Assembly (NCBI GenBank): GCA_003058495.1
Contig: QBVC01000018.1
Location: forward strand, 124,001-188,000
Length of the DNA: 64,000 bases
Reading direction: 5' to 3'
Origin: a gamma proteobacterium symbiont of Ctena orbiculata
GTDB lineage: Bacteria > Pseudomonadota > Gammaproteobacteria > Chromatiales > Chromatiaceae
Shown: one piece after another, positions 8,957 to 18,527 of the stretch
Numbering within the stretch: the stretch's first letter is position 1
Layout of the letters: every line of letters starts with the position of its first letter
Program-made: the position numbers and the translations under genes
Notes under the pieces: generated by a model
The model's database searches: none
Told to the model about the DNA's origin: nothing
What the model saw: the letters and a program-made list of their open reading frames with translations, nothing else

Positions 8957-9691
8957 ATGGATACGCGGGTTCACTCAACACAGCCGATCAAGCCCGATCC
9001 CGCAGCCAAGGGTGAGCGCGGATCGCCTGGGATCGGGTCCTGCCCCGGCATGCCCGATCACCGCCGTGTCAGTCGCGGATTCACCCTGCTGGAGTTGCTG
9101 ATCGCGATCACGATCTTCGCCATCCTCGCGACGTTCGTCTATGCGGGCCTCAAGGTGATCCTCGACACGGAGCATCAGACCAGCCTCTACAGCCAGCGCA
9201 TCTCCAAGCTTCAACTCGGGCTCAATCTCATGCAGAGAGACATCGAACAGCTGGTGGGCAGGCCGGTGCGCGATGAGTACGGCGATCAACAACCCGCACT
9301 GAAGAGCGGCGGCTTGTCGGGCATCCTCCTGGAACTCACCCGCGGGGGATTTTCCAATCCTATGCAGTTGTCACGCAGCAATCTGCAACGTGTCGGCTAC
9401 AGCTACGAGGAGAACACCCTCTACCGGCTCACCTGGCCAAGCCTCGACAGGTCCCGGGAGAGCGAGCCGCATCGGCAGAAGCTGATCACCGAGATCACCT
9501 CCCTGGAGCTGGTCTTCTATGATGAAAAGCTGCAACAGAAGCGGGAGTGGCCACCCCGGACCACCGGGAGCGAAGAGCCGGACCCGGGTGCCTTGCCCGT
9601 CTCCATCGAACTGAAGATGGAACTCAAGGACTGGGGTGCGATACGGCGGCTGTTCCGTGCCGCCCGCACCATCCCGGTAGTGGCAGGGTAA
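8957..9691 (+). CDS. gspJ: Type II secretion minor pseudopilin GspJ
   Basis: 244 residues from the first ATG. The cleavage site RG/FTLLELLIAITIFAIL lies about 40 residues in, so the true start may be the internal ATG at 9050, which would give a 10-residue leader; neither has a strong ribosome site. The rest shows GspJ landmarks (LQLGLNLMQRDIEQLVGRPVRD, a typical QRDieQlv-R-R region). Tip-complex subunit. It lies between gspI and gspK with gaps of 3 and 6 bp. Confidence 0.92.
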   Translation: MDTRVHSTQPIKPDPAAKGERGSPGIGSCPGMPDHRRVSRGFTLLELLIAITIFAILATFVYAGLKVILDTEHQTSLYSQRISKLQLGLNLMQRDIEQLVGRPVRDEYGDQQPALKSGGLSGILLELTRGGFSNPMQLSRSNLQRVGYSYEENTLYRLTWPSLDRSRESEPHRQKLITEITSLELVFYDEKLQQKREWPPRTTGSEEPDPGALPVSIELKMELKDWGAIRRLFRAARTIPVVAG

Positions 9692-9697
9692 CCGCTG

Positions 9698-10690
9698 ATG
9701 GGATTCGGATCTGCCCAGGCTCCCGCGCAGCAGAGAGGCGTCGCCCTGATCACCGCCATCATCATCGTCTCGATGGCCTCGATCGCCGCTGTCGCCATGA
9801 CCCACGAACTGCAGCTGACCATCCGCCGCAGCGGAAACATCTTTGCCGCCGACCAGGGCTATCTCTTCACCCTCGGCAGCGAGGCCTGGTCGCGGGGCAT
9901 GCTGATCAGAGACCTGAACGACGACAGCAGCGGTGATAAATACGACAGTCTGGACGAAGACTGGGCACAGGAACTGCCGCCGACCCCGGTTGAGGGCGGT
10001 CAGATTGAAGCGGTGACCACCGATCTGCAGGCCAGGTTCAATCTCAACAACCTCTATCTGCAGGCGGAGGCCAGCGAAGAGGATAAACGGTCGGTCGCCG
10101 ACAACCTGGCCTATTTCCAGCGCCTCCTGGCGAGCCTGGAGCTACCCGAGTCGATCGCCCAGGCCACGGCGGATTGGCTGGATGAGGATATCAAATCGCT
10201 CTACCCGGACGGCGCCGAAGATATGGAGTATCTCAACCTGGATCGGCCCTATCGCACCGCCAACGGACCGATGGCAAGCGCGACCGAAATGCGGCTCATC
10301 AAGGGGGTGGATCGCGACGTCTACGAGAAGCTGGCCCCCTACATCACAACCCTCCCGGAGCGGACCCCGATCAATATCAACACCGCGGACGCCCAGGTCG
10401 TCCAGGCACTGGCCGAGGAGCTCAACGAGGCAAACGTGGAACAGCTCCTCGGCGAGCGGGAAGAGAACCCGTTCAAAGAGCCGAACGCATTTATTGAAAG
10501 ACTTAAAGAACTTTTGGATGAAAATAAAGTAAAATCTGATGAAATAACCTCATTAATCTCTGTTGAGAGTCGATATTTTCAGATGGAGACGGTTGTCAGT
10601 ATGGAAAGCAGTAGCCAAAGATTGGTCAGCCTGCTCTACAAGGGCGAGAAGGACGTGATCGTCATCTCGCGTACCCTGGGGGTCTTCTGA
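9698..10690 (+). CDS. gspK: Type II secretion minor pseudopilin GspK
   Basis: 330 residues, the large tip pseudopilin. The processing site RG/VALITAIIIVSMASI lacks Glu5, as is normal for GspK. The extra alpha domain follows, with DLQARFNLNNL, ADWLDEDI and PININTADAQVVQAL as family landmarks. The stop overlaps the gspL ATG by one base. Odd point: codons at about 10485-10580 (residues 263-295) switch to A/T-ending codons (GCA TTT ATT GAA AGA CTT AAA) in an otherwise strongly G/C-ending gene, while the protein reads on normally. Confidence 0.93.
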   Translation: MGFGSAQAPAQQRGVALITAIIIVSMASIAAVAMTHELQLTIRRSGNIFAADQGYLFTLGSEAWSRGMLIRDLNDDSSGDKYDSLDEDWAQELPPTPVEGGQIEAVTTDLQARFNLNNLYLQAEASEEDKRSVADNLAYFQRLLASLELPESIAQATADWLDEDIKSLYPDGAEDMEYLNLDRPYRTANGPMASATEMRLIKGVDRDVYEKLAPYITTLPERTPININTADAQVVQALAEELNEANVEQLLGEREENPFKEPNAFIERLKELLDENKVKSDEITSLISVESRYFQMETVVSMESSSQRLVSLLYKGEKDVIVISRTLGVF

Positions 10691-11919
10691 TGGCCGATCG
10701 CCTGATCATTCAGTGCCACGACAGCGACTGCAGCCGGGTCAGTTGGCTGCTCAAGGGCGGCGCCAGCCCGCAACCGACCGAGGGCACCCTGGCGGATGCG
10801 GCGAAGTTGGCGAAGGGCAGGCGCAGCCTGTTGATCATTCCCGCCACCGATCTGCTCATCACCGAGGTACATATCCCGACCCGTAACCGCCAGCGCCTGA
10901 TCCAGGCGATTCCCTACTCCCTCGAAAATGAGTTGACCGAGGATGTGGACAGACTCCACTTTGCTGCCGGCAATATCGACAGCGAAAATGTGACACCGGT
11001 CATCGTCATCGCCAGGCAGAAGCTCGATGACCTGCTGCAGACCCTCGAATCGGCCGGGATAGAACCCATCGGCATCTATGCCGATCTGCTCTGTCTGCCC
11101 CGTGAGAGTGACGCCTGGAGCCTCTACGAGGATAATCGGGTCCTCAATGTCCGCAGCGACGGGGAGCGGGGATTCAGCGTCGACGCCATCAACGGAGAGG
11201 CGACACTCAAGCTTGCGCTGCAACAGAACAGTGAGCATCCGCCACGCAGGATTGTGCTCTATCAATCCCCCGATACCACAGAGCCACTGGATCTGCAGCA
11301 GTTCGAAGGCGAGTACGATGTCAGCGCACGACGTCTCGGCTCGCTCGCCGAACTGACCGGCATACTCGCCGACAACCTGGTGGAGAAACAGCAGATCAAC
11401 ATTCTCCAGGGCGATTACCAGCGGGTCGACAAGCTGACCCTGCAATGGAAGCGCTGGCTTCCCGCCGCCGTGCTCGCCGCGGTGTTCATCGCCCTGTCCC
11501 TGCTGCTCAGTGTGCTGGAGTATCGCCACTATGAGGCGCAGAGCATCGCCCTCGGCAAACAGATAAGGGAGACCTTCCAGCAGGCCTTCCCCGAGGTAAA
11601 GCGGATTGTCGACCCCAAGGTACAGATGGAGCAGAAACTGAAGGCCCTTCGTGGCGGCGATGCGGGTAGCTTCATGCAGTTCGCCAGCCTCTTCGTCCCT
11701 ACCGCAGCGGTGATCAAGGGCAGCCCGAATACCACTTTGGAAAGTATCAGCTTCCGCGACGGCAAGCTCGATCTGCGTTTGGTCGTCAAGGAGTTGCAGG
11801 CGTTGGAGACATTGAAACAGACCATCGAAGCAAAGCGGCTGGCGGTTGATATCCGTTCCGCCGACGCCACCGGCGATCAGGTCTCTTCGCATATTCGGAT
11901 CAGCGGAGTGAATCCATGA
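10690..11919 (+). CDS. gspL: Type II secretion inner-membrane protein GspL
   Basis: 409 residues. The N-terminal cytoplasmic actin-like domain (residues 1-245) binds the ATPase GspE; RQRLIQAIPYSLENELTEDVDRLHFA is the usual GspL landmark. One membrane helix (about 258-278, LPAAVLAAVFIALSLLLSVL) leads to a periplasmic ferredoxin-like domain. It recruits GspE to the membrane platform with GspM and GspF. The start overlaps gspK by 1 bp and the end overlaps gspM by 4 bp (ATGA). Confidence 0.92.
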   Translation: MADRLIIQCHDSDCSRVSWLLKGGASPQPTEGTLADAAKLAKGRRSLLIIPATDLLITEVHIPTRNRQRLIQAIPYSLENELTEDVDRLHFAAGNIDSENVTPVIVIARQKLDDLLQTLESAGIEPIGIYADLLCLPRESDAWSLYEDNRVLNVRSDGERGFSVDAINGEATLKLALQQNSEHPPRRIVLYQSPDTTEPLDLQQFEGEYDVSARRLGSLAELTGILADNLVEKQQINILQGDYQRVDKLTLQWKRWLPAAVLAAVFIALSLLLSVLEYRHYEAQSIALGKQIRETFQQAFPEVKRIVDPKVQMEQKLKALRGGDAGSFMQFASLFVPTAAVIKGSPNTTLESISFRDGKLDLRLVVKELQALETLKQTIEAKRLAVDIRSADATGDQVSSHIRISGVNP

Positions 11920-12407
11920 AGGAGTGGTGGCAGTCAAAGACCCCCCAGGAGCACATGGCGATGATTATCGGCGCCGTGGCTGTGCTGCTGCTGCTCGTCT
12001 ATCTGCTGATGTGGCGTCCGTTCACCCAGGCACTGGAGAAGAAGGCGCTGCTGGTCGAGAGCCAGCAGATCACCCTGAATTGGATGCAGGACAATCTCGA
12101 CCTTGTTCGAAGCCTGCGCAGTCAACAGCGAGGCAAGGGCGCCGGCAGCAACGAGGCGCTGCTCACCCTGGTCGACAGAACGGCGAAGCGAATTCAGCTG
12201 CGACAGCAGATCCAGCGCATCAAGCCCCAGGGAGACAATGCCGTTCAGCTGTGGATCGAAGAGGCGCCATTCGACACCATCATGAAGTGGCTGGGACAGC
12301 TGACCCTGACCCATGCCATCGAGATCGACTCCCTGACCATCGACCGACAAGAGAAGCAGGGGCTGGTCAATGCCAGACTGGTGCTGCAGCGGGAAGGGGG
12401 CAGCTGA
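11916..12407 (+). CDS. gspM: Type II secretion inner-membrane protein GspM
   Basis: 163 residues. A short cytoplasmic N-terminus, one membrane helix (about 15-33, MAMIIGAVAVLLLLVYLLM) and a periplasmic domain starting with W-RPF, which is typical of GspM. It partners GspL in the inner-membrane platform. It starts in an ATGA overlap with gspL, and its TGA shares one base with the gspN ATG. Confidence 0.9.
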   Translation: MKEWWQSKTPQEHMAMIIGAVAVLLLLVYLLMWRPFTQALEKKALLVESQQITLNWMQDNLDLVRSLRSQQRGKGAGSNEALLTLVDRTAKRIQLRQQIQRIKPQGDNAVQLWIEEAPFDTIMKWLGQLTLTHAIEIDSLTIDRQEKQGLVNARLVLQREGGS

Positions 12408-13162
12408 TGCGCTGGTGGAGCTATCTGCTGATCGGCATCGGGGGCTACCTGATATTTCTGCTCTCGGAGATGCCGGCCCAACACGTTCTGGGCTGGGCCC
12501 TGGCCGACAAGGGCAGGCTTCCGTTCAACTATGCAACCATGAAGGGGAGTCTGTGGCGAGGCAAAATGGAGGCCATCAACTACCAGGGGACACCCATCGA
12601 TAAACTGAAATGGCGCTTCACCCCCAGCTCGCTGTTGCTCGGCAGAGTCGGTTTCAGGCTAAGGCTTCACTACCTGGATCATCGGCTGTACGGACATCTG
12701 GCACGCAGTTTCGGCGGTGAAATCAGGCTGCAGGATATCACGGGACAACTCCCGGCATCGCTGATCGCCGATCTGGCGAATCTTGGCCAGATAGCTGTCG
12801 CGGGCGATGTGGATCTCGATATGAGCCACCTCGCCATCGAGGCTGAACGCATCGCCTCGGCAGAAGGCGAGATCAGATGGCTCAACCCGGCCCTGGTGCG
12901 CCCCTTCAGCGTCAAAGAGGGCAACCTCAAGGCCGAGGTGACAACGGACGATAAGGGTACTATCAAGGTAAGGATCAATGACCTGGACGGGACGACCTCG
13001 GTGGATGGTGAACTGAATCTCACAACCGAGGGAAACTATGACCTCAACGGCGCCATCAAACCTGGCGCGGGATCAGATCCAGGTTTGAGCAGCGCCCTGA
13101 AGGCGGTCGCGAAGAGCCAGCCTGACGGCAGTTACCGAATCAAGTTCAGCGGTCGGCTCTAG
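12407..13162 (+). CDS. gspN: Type II secretion protein GspN
   Basis: 251 residues starting at the ATG that overlaps the gspM stop by one base. One N-terminal membrane helix (LIGIGGYLIFLLSEMPAQ) is followed by a periplasmic beta-rich domain with G-LWRGK, the landmark of GspN. GspN is present only in some type II systems and its role is not settled. It closes the first translationally coupled block; a 208-bp gap with a palindrome follows before gspD. Confidence 0.88.
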   Translation: MRWWSYLLIGIGGYLIFLLSEMPAQHVLGWALADKGRLPFNYATMKGSLWRGKMEAINYQGTPIDKLKWRFTPSSLLLGRVGFRLRLHYLDHRLYGHLARSFGGEIRLQDITGQLPASLIADLANLGQIAVAGDVDLDMSHLAIEAERIASAEGEIRWLNPALVRPFSVKEGNLKAEVTTDDKGTIKVRINDLDGTTSVDGELNLTTEGNYDLNGAIKPGAGSDPGLSSALKAVAKSQPDGSYRIKFSGRL

Positions 13163-13174
13163 GTGTTTTCTGTG

Positions 13175-13198
13175 ATCGGGAGCAACTATCGGGAGCAA
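13175..13198 (+). repeat. Tandem 11-bp direct repeat downstream of gspN
   Basis: ATCGGGAGCAA occurs at 13175-13185 and again at 13188-13198, a period of 13 bp, about one helical turn. It lies just after the gspN stop and ahead of the palindrome at 13233. It could be a regulator binding site or a small slippage duplication. Confidence 0.6.
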
Positions 13199-13232
13199 TT
13201 CGGGGCTGTATGCCTCGGCCCTATCATCTGCT

Positions 13233-13254
13233 AATATATAATGCATTATATATT
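13233..13254. promoter_or_regulatory. 22-bp perfect palindrome upstream of gspD
   Basis: A perfect 22-bp palindrome made only of A/T except the central GC (half-site AATATATAATG). It is the only A+T-rich island in the 208-bp gap between gspN and gspD. The position, 117 bp before the chosen gspD start, suits an operator or a promoter for the gspD-E-F block; it contains TATAAT on both strands. No -35 box is obvious. Confidence 0.5.
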
Positions 13255-13370
13255 CAACATAAACCCATGATGAATAAAGATTTTCACCGACAACAAACGA
13301 GCCTCCCCAAAATCGTCCGCCGACGGACGCCAGGTAACGGGTGCAAGGCTTCAAGGGAACCGGTCAAACA

Positions 13371-15380
13371 ATGAGTATTTTGGCAACCCTTTTCATGGAT
13401 AGACAGCACCCGCACAGCGGTCCGATCAGGCGTCTGGTCATCATGCTGTACACCGTCCTCCTGCTTAACCTCTCGTGGGTCCCGCTTGGCCATGCAGAAC
13501 AGATCACCCTGAATCTGAACAATGCCGATATCGAGGCCCTGATCAAGACGGTATCCGAACACACCGGCAAGAACTTTGTCATCGACCCGAGAGTGAAGGG
13601 AAAGGTGACCGTGATCTCCGCCCACCCGATGGAGCGTGATGAGTTCTACCAGGTCTTCCTCTCCATCCTCGAGGTACACGGCTTCTCCACCATCCCCAGC
13701 GGCGACGTGATCAAGGTGGTCCCGGATGTGAAGGCCAAACAGGGTGGAATCCCCACCGTCAGCGCCCTCGGACAACTGCCCGGCGATCAGATCGTCACCC
13801 GCATCATTCAGGTGAAGAATGTCACTTCTGCGCAGCTGGTGCCGATCCTGCGGCCGCTGATCCCCCAGGAGGGCCATCTCGCCGCCTACCCCGACACCAA
13901 CGTCCTGATCATCTCGGACCGCCGACAGAATGTCGACCGCCTGATGAAGATCATCGAGCAGATCGACCGGGTGAGCGACAGCTCCATCGAGGTCATCACC
14001 CTGCAGCACGCATCCGCCGCCGAGGTGGTGCGCATCCTCAACAGCCTGCAGACGCCGGCAGCCGCCAAAGGGGGCAAGAAGAACGCCACCAAGCTGGTCG
14101 CCGACGAGCGCACCAACAGCATCCTGATCAGCGGCGATCCCACCGCAAGATTGCGTTCCCGGGTGATCATCGAGCATCTCGATACCCCCTTCGACAATGA
14201 AGGCAACGCCCAGGTCATCTATCTCAAGTATGCCAATGCCACCGACCTGGTGCAGGTATTGACCGGGGTCAGCGAGAATCTGGACGAGACCAAGCAGGCG
14301 GGTGGAGCCAAGGCCAAGGGCAAGCCCAAGCTGCCGATCAACATTCAGGCCGACGAGGCCTCCAACGCCCTGATCATCACCGCCCCGCCGGATCAGTTCA
14401 GGGCCCTGCAGGCGATCATCCGCAAGCTGGACATCCGCCGCGCCCAGGTCCTGGTGGAGGCGATCATCGCGGAGGTCTCCTACGACAAGGCGAAACAGCT
14501 CGGCGTGCAGTGGATCGTCGACGGCAGTCCGGATGACAAGGGCCCGATAGGCGTCATCAACCTGGGTTCGCCCTCGATATCCGATATCGCGAGTTCGGTG
14601 GTTGCCGAGACCGGCGTTCCCCTCGGCCCGGGCACCTCCCTCGCCTTTGGACGGTTCAACAGTGACCGGATCAATTTCGCCGCGGTGATCCAGGCCCTGG
14701 AGAGCGACTCCACCTCCAATATCCTCTCCACCCCCACCATCACCACCCTGGACAACCAGGAGGCGGAGATAGTGATCGGTCAGAATGTGCCCTTCATCAC
14801 CGGTTCCTACAGCTCGACCGGCGGCGTCAGCAACTCGGTGAATCCCTTCCAGACCGTGCAGCGCGAGGACGTGGGACTGACCCTCAAGGTCAAGCCGCAG
14901 ATCAACGAGGGCAACTCGATTCAACTGGAGATCGAACAGGAGATCTCCAGCATCAACGCCTCCGCCAGCTCCGGAACCAGCGATATCGTCACCAACAAGC
15001 GCACCATCAAGACCGTGGTCATGGTGGATGACGGCAATACCATCGTTCTCGGCGGGTTGCTCGAGGAGGACCTGCAACAGACCGAAGAGAAGGTCCCGTT
15101 GCTGGGCGACATCCCCCTGCTTGGCGCGCTGTTCCGCGCCAACAGGACCACCAAGATAAAACGCAACCTGATGGTCTTTCTGCGGCCCGTGGTGATCCGG
15201 GATGACGCTGTCAATACGCAGATCGCCAGTGAAAAGTACAACTATTTTCGCGCTCAACAGATGAGGATGAAACAGGAGGGTGTCAATCTGATGTCCGATG
15301 AGGAGTTGCCGGTACTGCCGCCGCGCTTCGGCACCCTCGCCCCCCCATTCGATGATGAAGAGCTGGAACCCGAAAACTGA
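13371..15380 (+). CDS. gspD: Type II secretion secretin GspD
   Basis: 669 residues from ATG 13371, which has AAGGGAA upstream; a GTG at 13341 would add 10 residues. The hydrophobic signal ([21 protein letters not shown]) is followed by the N0 domain ([20 protein letters not shown]), the N1-N3 domains, and the secretin barrel region with [23 protein letters not shown] and [15 protein letters not shown]. It forms the outer-membrane gate. The end carries a charged tail with no obvious S-domain, so a separate pilotin may not be used in the usual way. gspE follows after 17 bp. Confidence 0.96.
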   Translation: MSILATLFMDRQHPHSGPIRRLVIMLYTVLLLNLSWVPLGHAEQITLNLNNADIEALIKTVSEHTGKNFVIDPRVKGKVTVISAHPMERDEFYQVFLSILEVHGFSTIPSGDVIKVVPDVKAKQGGIPTVSALGQLPGDQIVTRIIQVKNVTSAQLVPILRPLIPQEGHLAAYPDTNVLIISDRRQNVDRLMKIIEQIDRVSDSSIEVITLQHASAAEVVRILNSLQTPAAAKGGKKNATKLVADERTNSILISGDPTARLRSRVIIEHLDTPFDNEGNAQVIYLKYANATDLVQVLTGVSENLDETKQAGGAKAKGKPKLPINIQADEASNALIITAPPDQFRALQAIIRKLDIRRAQVLVEAIIAEVSYDKAKQLGVQWIVDGSPDDKGPIGVINLGSPSISDIASSVVAETGVPLGPGTSLAFGRFNSDRINFAAVIQALESDSTSNILSTPTITTLDNQEAEIVIGQNVPFITGSYSSTGGVSNSVNPFQTVQREDVGLTLKVKPQINEGNSIQLEIEQEISSINASASSGTSDIVTNKRTIKTVVMVDDGNTIVLGGLLEEDLQQTEEKVPLLGDIPLLGALFRANRTTKIKRNLMVFLRPVVIRDDAVNTQIASEKYNYFRAQQMRMKQEGVNLMSDEELPVLPPRFGTLAPPFDDEELEPEN

Positions 15381-15397
15381 TCCCAGGGGATAGGCGC

Positions 15398-16954
15398 ATG
15401 TCGGAGAACTCATCACCCTCTTCCCAGATGGTCGACGATCTCAACGCGGAATCCTCCCTCATCGAGGAGACCACGACCTCCCATGATCAACTCCCCTACG
15501 CCTTCGCCCGCCGCCACGGCGTGGTGATGATCCTGGACGAGGAGCAGAACCAGCTCTGCCTGCTGCACAAGCCCGGGGTGTCCCTGGGCGTGCTCAACGA
15601 GGTGCGGCGCCTGGTCTGCCAACCCCTGATCTATACCCAGGTGGATGAGGAGACCCTGGAGAAGGAGCTCTCCCAGGTCTACGAATCGGGTTCCAAGCAG
15701 TCGACCCAGATCATGGAGACCATGGGCGACGATATCGACCTCGACAATGCGGCGCGGGCATTGAACCAGCCGGAAGACCTGCTGGAGAGCGACGACGACG
15801 CCCCGATCATCAGGCTGATCAACGCCCTGTTTACCGAGGCGATCAAGGAGCAGGCCTCCGACATCCATATCGAACCCTATGAAAACCGCCTGGTGGTGCG
15901 ATTCCGCGTCGACGGCGTACTGCGGGAAGTCCTCACCCCGCCGCGTACCGTCGCCCCCTTTCTGGTCTCGCGCATCAAGGTCATGGCCCACCTGGATATT
16001 GCCGAGAAGCGCATCCCTCAGGATGGCCGCATCTCCCTCAAGGTGGGTAACCGTCCGGTGGATGTACGCGTCTCCACCCTACCCTCCAGCTATGGCGAAC
16101 GGGTGGTGCTGCGCCTCCTCGACAAACAGGCGGGAAGGCTCGACCTGGAGCAGCTCGGCATGTCCAGGGAGCTGCTGCTGCAGGTCGATCCGGGCATCAT
16201 CAAACGCCCCCACGGCATCTTCCTGGTGACCGGACCCACCGGTTCCGGTAAGACCACCACCCTCTATGCGGCCCTGAGTCGGCTCAACACCCAGAGCCGC
16301 AACATCGTTACCGTGGAGGACCCCATCGAGTACTACCTCGACGGCATCGGTCAGACCCAGGTCAACAACAAGGTCGACCTCACCTTCGCCCGGGGCCTGC
16401 GGGCCATACTACGGCAGGACCCTGATGTGGTGATGGTGGGCGAGATCCGCGATCTCGAAACCGCCCAGATCGCGGTACAGGCGAGTCTCACCGGTCATCT
16501 GGTGATGTCGAGCCTGCATACCAACACCGCCATCGGCAGTATTACCCGCCTTCGCGACATGGGGGTGGAACCCTTCCTCCTCTCCTCGAGCCTGATCGGC
16601 GTCCTCGCCCAGCGCCTGGTACGCACCCTCTGCCCCCACTGCAAGACCCCCTACAGCGCCAGCGAAGAGGAGCGGGAGATGCTGGAGCTCACATCCGGCG
16701 ACGAGGTGACGCTCTACACCCCTGCCGGCTGTGAGAAGTGCCACAATCATGGTTACCTCGGAAGAACGGGTATCTATGAACTGATCACCATCGATGAGAC
16801 CCTGCGCAATCTGATCCACAAGGGCAGCGGTGAAATCGAGATGCTGGAACACGCGAGAACGCTGAGCGACAGCATCCGCCAGGACGGCATGAAGCGGGTA
16901 CTCGATGGCGACACCACGATTGACGAGATCATTCGTGTCACCCAGGAGGGTTGA
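15398..16954 (+). CDS. gspE: Type II secretion ATPase GspE
   Basis: 518 residues. The N1E region leads to the catalytic core with Walker [11 protein letters not shown] near residue 278, the Asp box EDPIEY, Walker B ([12 protein letters not shown]) and the His box [11 protein letters not shown]. The four-cysteine zinc motif CPHC...CEKC (about residues 412-448) is intact. It powers pseudopilus assembly from the cytoplasm through GspL. ATG at 15398 has AGGGGATAGG before it; the gap to gspF is 6 bp. Confidence 0.97.
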   Translation: MSENSSPSSQMVDDLNAESSLIEETTTSHDQLPYAFARRHGVVMILDEEQNQLCLLHKPGVSLGVLNEVRRLVCQPLIYTQVDEETLEKELSQVYESGSKQSTQIMETMGDDIDLDNAARALNQPEDLLESDDDAPIIRLINALFTEAIKEQASDIHIEPYENRLVVRFRVDGVLREVLTPPRTVAPFLVSRIKVMAHLDIAEKRIPQDGRISLKVGNRPVDVRVSTLPSSYGERVVLRLLDKQAGRLDLEQLGMSRELLLQVDPGIIKRPHGIFLVTGPTGSGKTTTLYAALSRLNTQSRNIVTVEDPIEYYLDGIGQTQVNNKVDLTFARGLRAILRQDPDVVMVGEIRDLETAQIAVQASLTGHLVMSSLHTNTAIGSITRLRDMGVEPFLLSSSLIGVLAQRLVRTLCPHCKTPYSASEEEREMLELTSGDEVTLYTPAGCEKCHNHGYLGRTGIYELITIDETLRNLIHKGSGEIEMLEHARTLSDSIRQDGMKRVLDGDTTIDEIIRVTQEG

Positions 16955-16960
16955 CCAGCC

Positions 16961-18172
16961 TTGGACGCCTTTGAGTATGTAGCACTCGATCCCAGCGGGA
17001 AAGAGCGGCGCGGCGTGTTGGAGGGCGACAGTCCCAGGCAGGTGCGACAGCAGCTGCGGGAGTCGGGCCTCACCCCACTCACCATCGATGTCGCCAGCGG
17101 CGCCACCCAGGAGCGCAAGAGCACCCTCTTCCAGCGCCATATCAATGCCATGGAGTTGGCCTTGATCACCCGCCAGATGGCGACCCTGCTGCGCTCCGGC
17201 CTGCCCCTGGAGCATGTCCTCAAGACCACGGCCTCGCAGACCGACAAACGCCACGTGGAGCGCACCCTGCTGGCGGTGCGGGCAAAGGTGCTGGAGGGAC
17301 GCAGCCTGGCGGACGGGTTGAGCGAATTTCCCAAGACCTTTCCCGAACTCTATATCAAGACGGTCTCTTCCGGTGAGCAGTCGGGCCACCTCGAGGTGGT
17401 GCTGGAGCGTCTCGCCGACTATACGGAACAGCGCCAGCAGATGCGCCAGAAGACCATCTTCGCCCTCTTCTACCCGGCGCTGCTGACCGTGGTCTCGCTG
17501 CTTATCGTCGGTGGTCTGCTGACCTATATCGTGCCCCAGGTCACCCGGGTGTTTGAAACCATGCAGGCCGACCTGCCCTGGATCACCCAGGCCCTGATGA
17601 CCACCAGCGACGTCTTTCGCGCCTACGGCGTGCCGATCTTCCTGCTGCTGCTCCTGAGCGGACTGTTGCTGAGCTATCTGCTGCGCAAACCCGGCCCCAA
17701 ACGCTGGTGGCACCGCACCCTGCTGCGCATCCCGCTGGTGGGACGCCTGGTTCGCACCTCCAATGCCGCCCGCTTCTCCAGGACTTTGAGTATAATGGCC
17801 GCCAGCAGCGTACCGATCCTCGATTCGATGCGCATCGCCTCCCAGGTGTTGACCAACCTGCCGATGCGCAACGCCGTGGAGGAGGCGACCCTGCGGGTGC
17901 GCGAAGGCACCAGCCTCTACCGCGCCCTGGAGAAGACAGGTTACTTCCCGCCCATGACCCTCAGTCTGCTTGCGAGCGGTGAATCGAGCGGCAACCTGGA
18001 GGGCATGCTGGAACGCTCGGCGGACATTCAGGAGCGGGAGATCGAGACCCTGGTGACCACGATCCAGGGATTGTTCGAACCGATACTGATACTGGTGATG
18101 GGTGGTATTGTACTGGTAATCGTACTCGCCATACTGCTGCCGATTTTCGACCTTAACCAACTGGTAGGCTGA
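16961..18172 (+). CDS. gspF: Type II secretion platform protein GspF
   Basis: 403 residues. Two T2SSF domains, each with the LLRSGLPLEHVL or SVPILDSMRIA type motif, and three membrane helices (about 169-191, 222-240, 370-398). It is the polytopic core of the inner-membrane platform. The initiation codon appears to be TTG at 16961, 11 bases after a full AGGAGG; the first residues (DAFEYVALDPSGKERRGVLE) match the family start exactly, so the non-ATG start is credible. Confidence 0.96.
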   Translation: MDAFEYVALDPSGKERRGVLEGDSPRQVRQQLRESGLTPLTIDVASGATQERKSTLFQRHINAMELALITRQMATLLRSGLPLEHVLKTTASQTDKRHVERTLLAVRAKVLEGRSLADGLSEFPKTFPELYIKTVSSGEQSGHLEVVLERLADYTEQRQQMRQKTIFALFYPALLTVVSLLIVGGLLTYIVPQVTRVFETMQADLPWITQALMTTSDVFRAYGVPIFLLLLLSGLLLSYLLRKPGPKRWWHRTLLRIPLVGRLVRTSNAARFSRTLSIMAASSVPILDSMRIASQVLTNLPMRNAVEEATLRVREGTSLYRALEKTGYFPPMTLSLLASGESSGNLEGMLERSADIQEREIETLVTTIQGLFEPILILVMGGIVLVIVLAILLPIFDLNQLVG

Positions 18173-18176
18173 TAGC

Positions 18177-18527
18177 ATGCGATATCTATCCCGATTGAAA
18201 AGCGCCTTTCTGGTTCTCGGCCTGCTGCCCGGCATTATTGCCTTGAACGGATGCAGCACCACACCGGACAGTGCGCAAATGGATGAGACCAAGGCCATTC
18301 TCAAGGAGGCCCACCTGGCCTATAACAAAAAGGCCTACAAAAAGGTTTTCCAGCTGATCTTCCCCCTCGCCGCCGCCGGCAATGACAAGGCGCAGTATGC
18401 GCTGGGCTACCTCTTCTACTACGGCCTGGGGGTCGAGAAGAGCGAACAGCAGGCGATGCACTGGATTCAACAGGCCGCGGCCCAGGGCAACCGTAAAGCG
18501 AAGAAGGCATTGATTCCGAATCAGTAG
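18177..18527 (+). CDS. Sel1-like repeat lipoprotein
   Basis: 116 residues. The N-terminal signal ends at a lipobox IIALNGC, so it is likely an outer-membrane lipoprotein. The remainder holds about two Sel1-type repeats (AAAGNDKAQYALGYLFYYGLGVEKSEQQAMHWIQQAAAQGN). It begins 4 bp after the gspF stop, so it is co-transcribed with the secretion operon. Small repeat lipoproteins can help assemble the secretin, so a pilotin-like role is possible, but nothing in the sequence proves it. Confidence 0.8.
   Translation: MRYLSRLKSAFLVLGLLPGIIALNGCSTTPDSAQMDETKAILKEAHLAYNKKAYKKVFQLIFPLAAAGNDKAQYALGYLFYYGLGVEKSEQQAMHWIQQAAAQGNRKAKKALIPNQ

Noticed and set aside
13284-15416. A 710-codon open frame antisense to gspD
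   Set aside because: It is a by-product of G+C-rich codon bias; gspD on the other strand is fully supported by secretin motifs, and the antisense protein is a low-complexity Gly/Asp/Leu/His sequence.
16409-18304. A 631-codon frame antisense to gspE and gspF
   Set aside because: Gln/His/Gly-rich translation without domains, fully explained by the real genes opposite.
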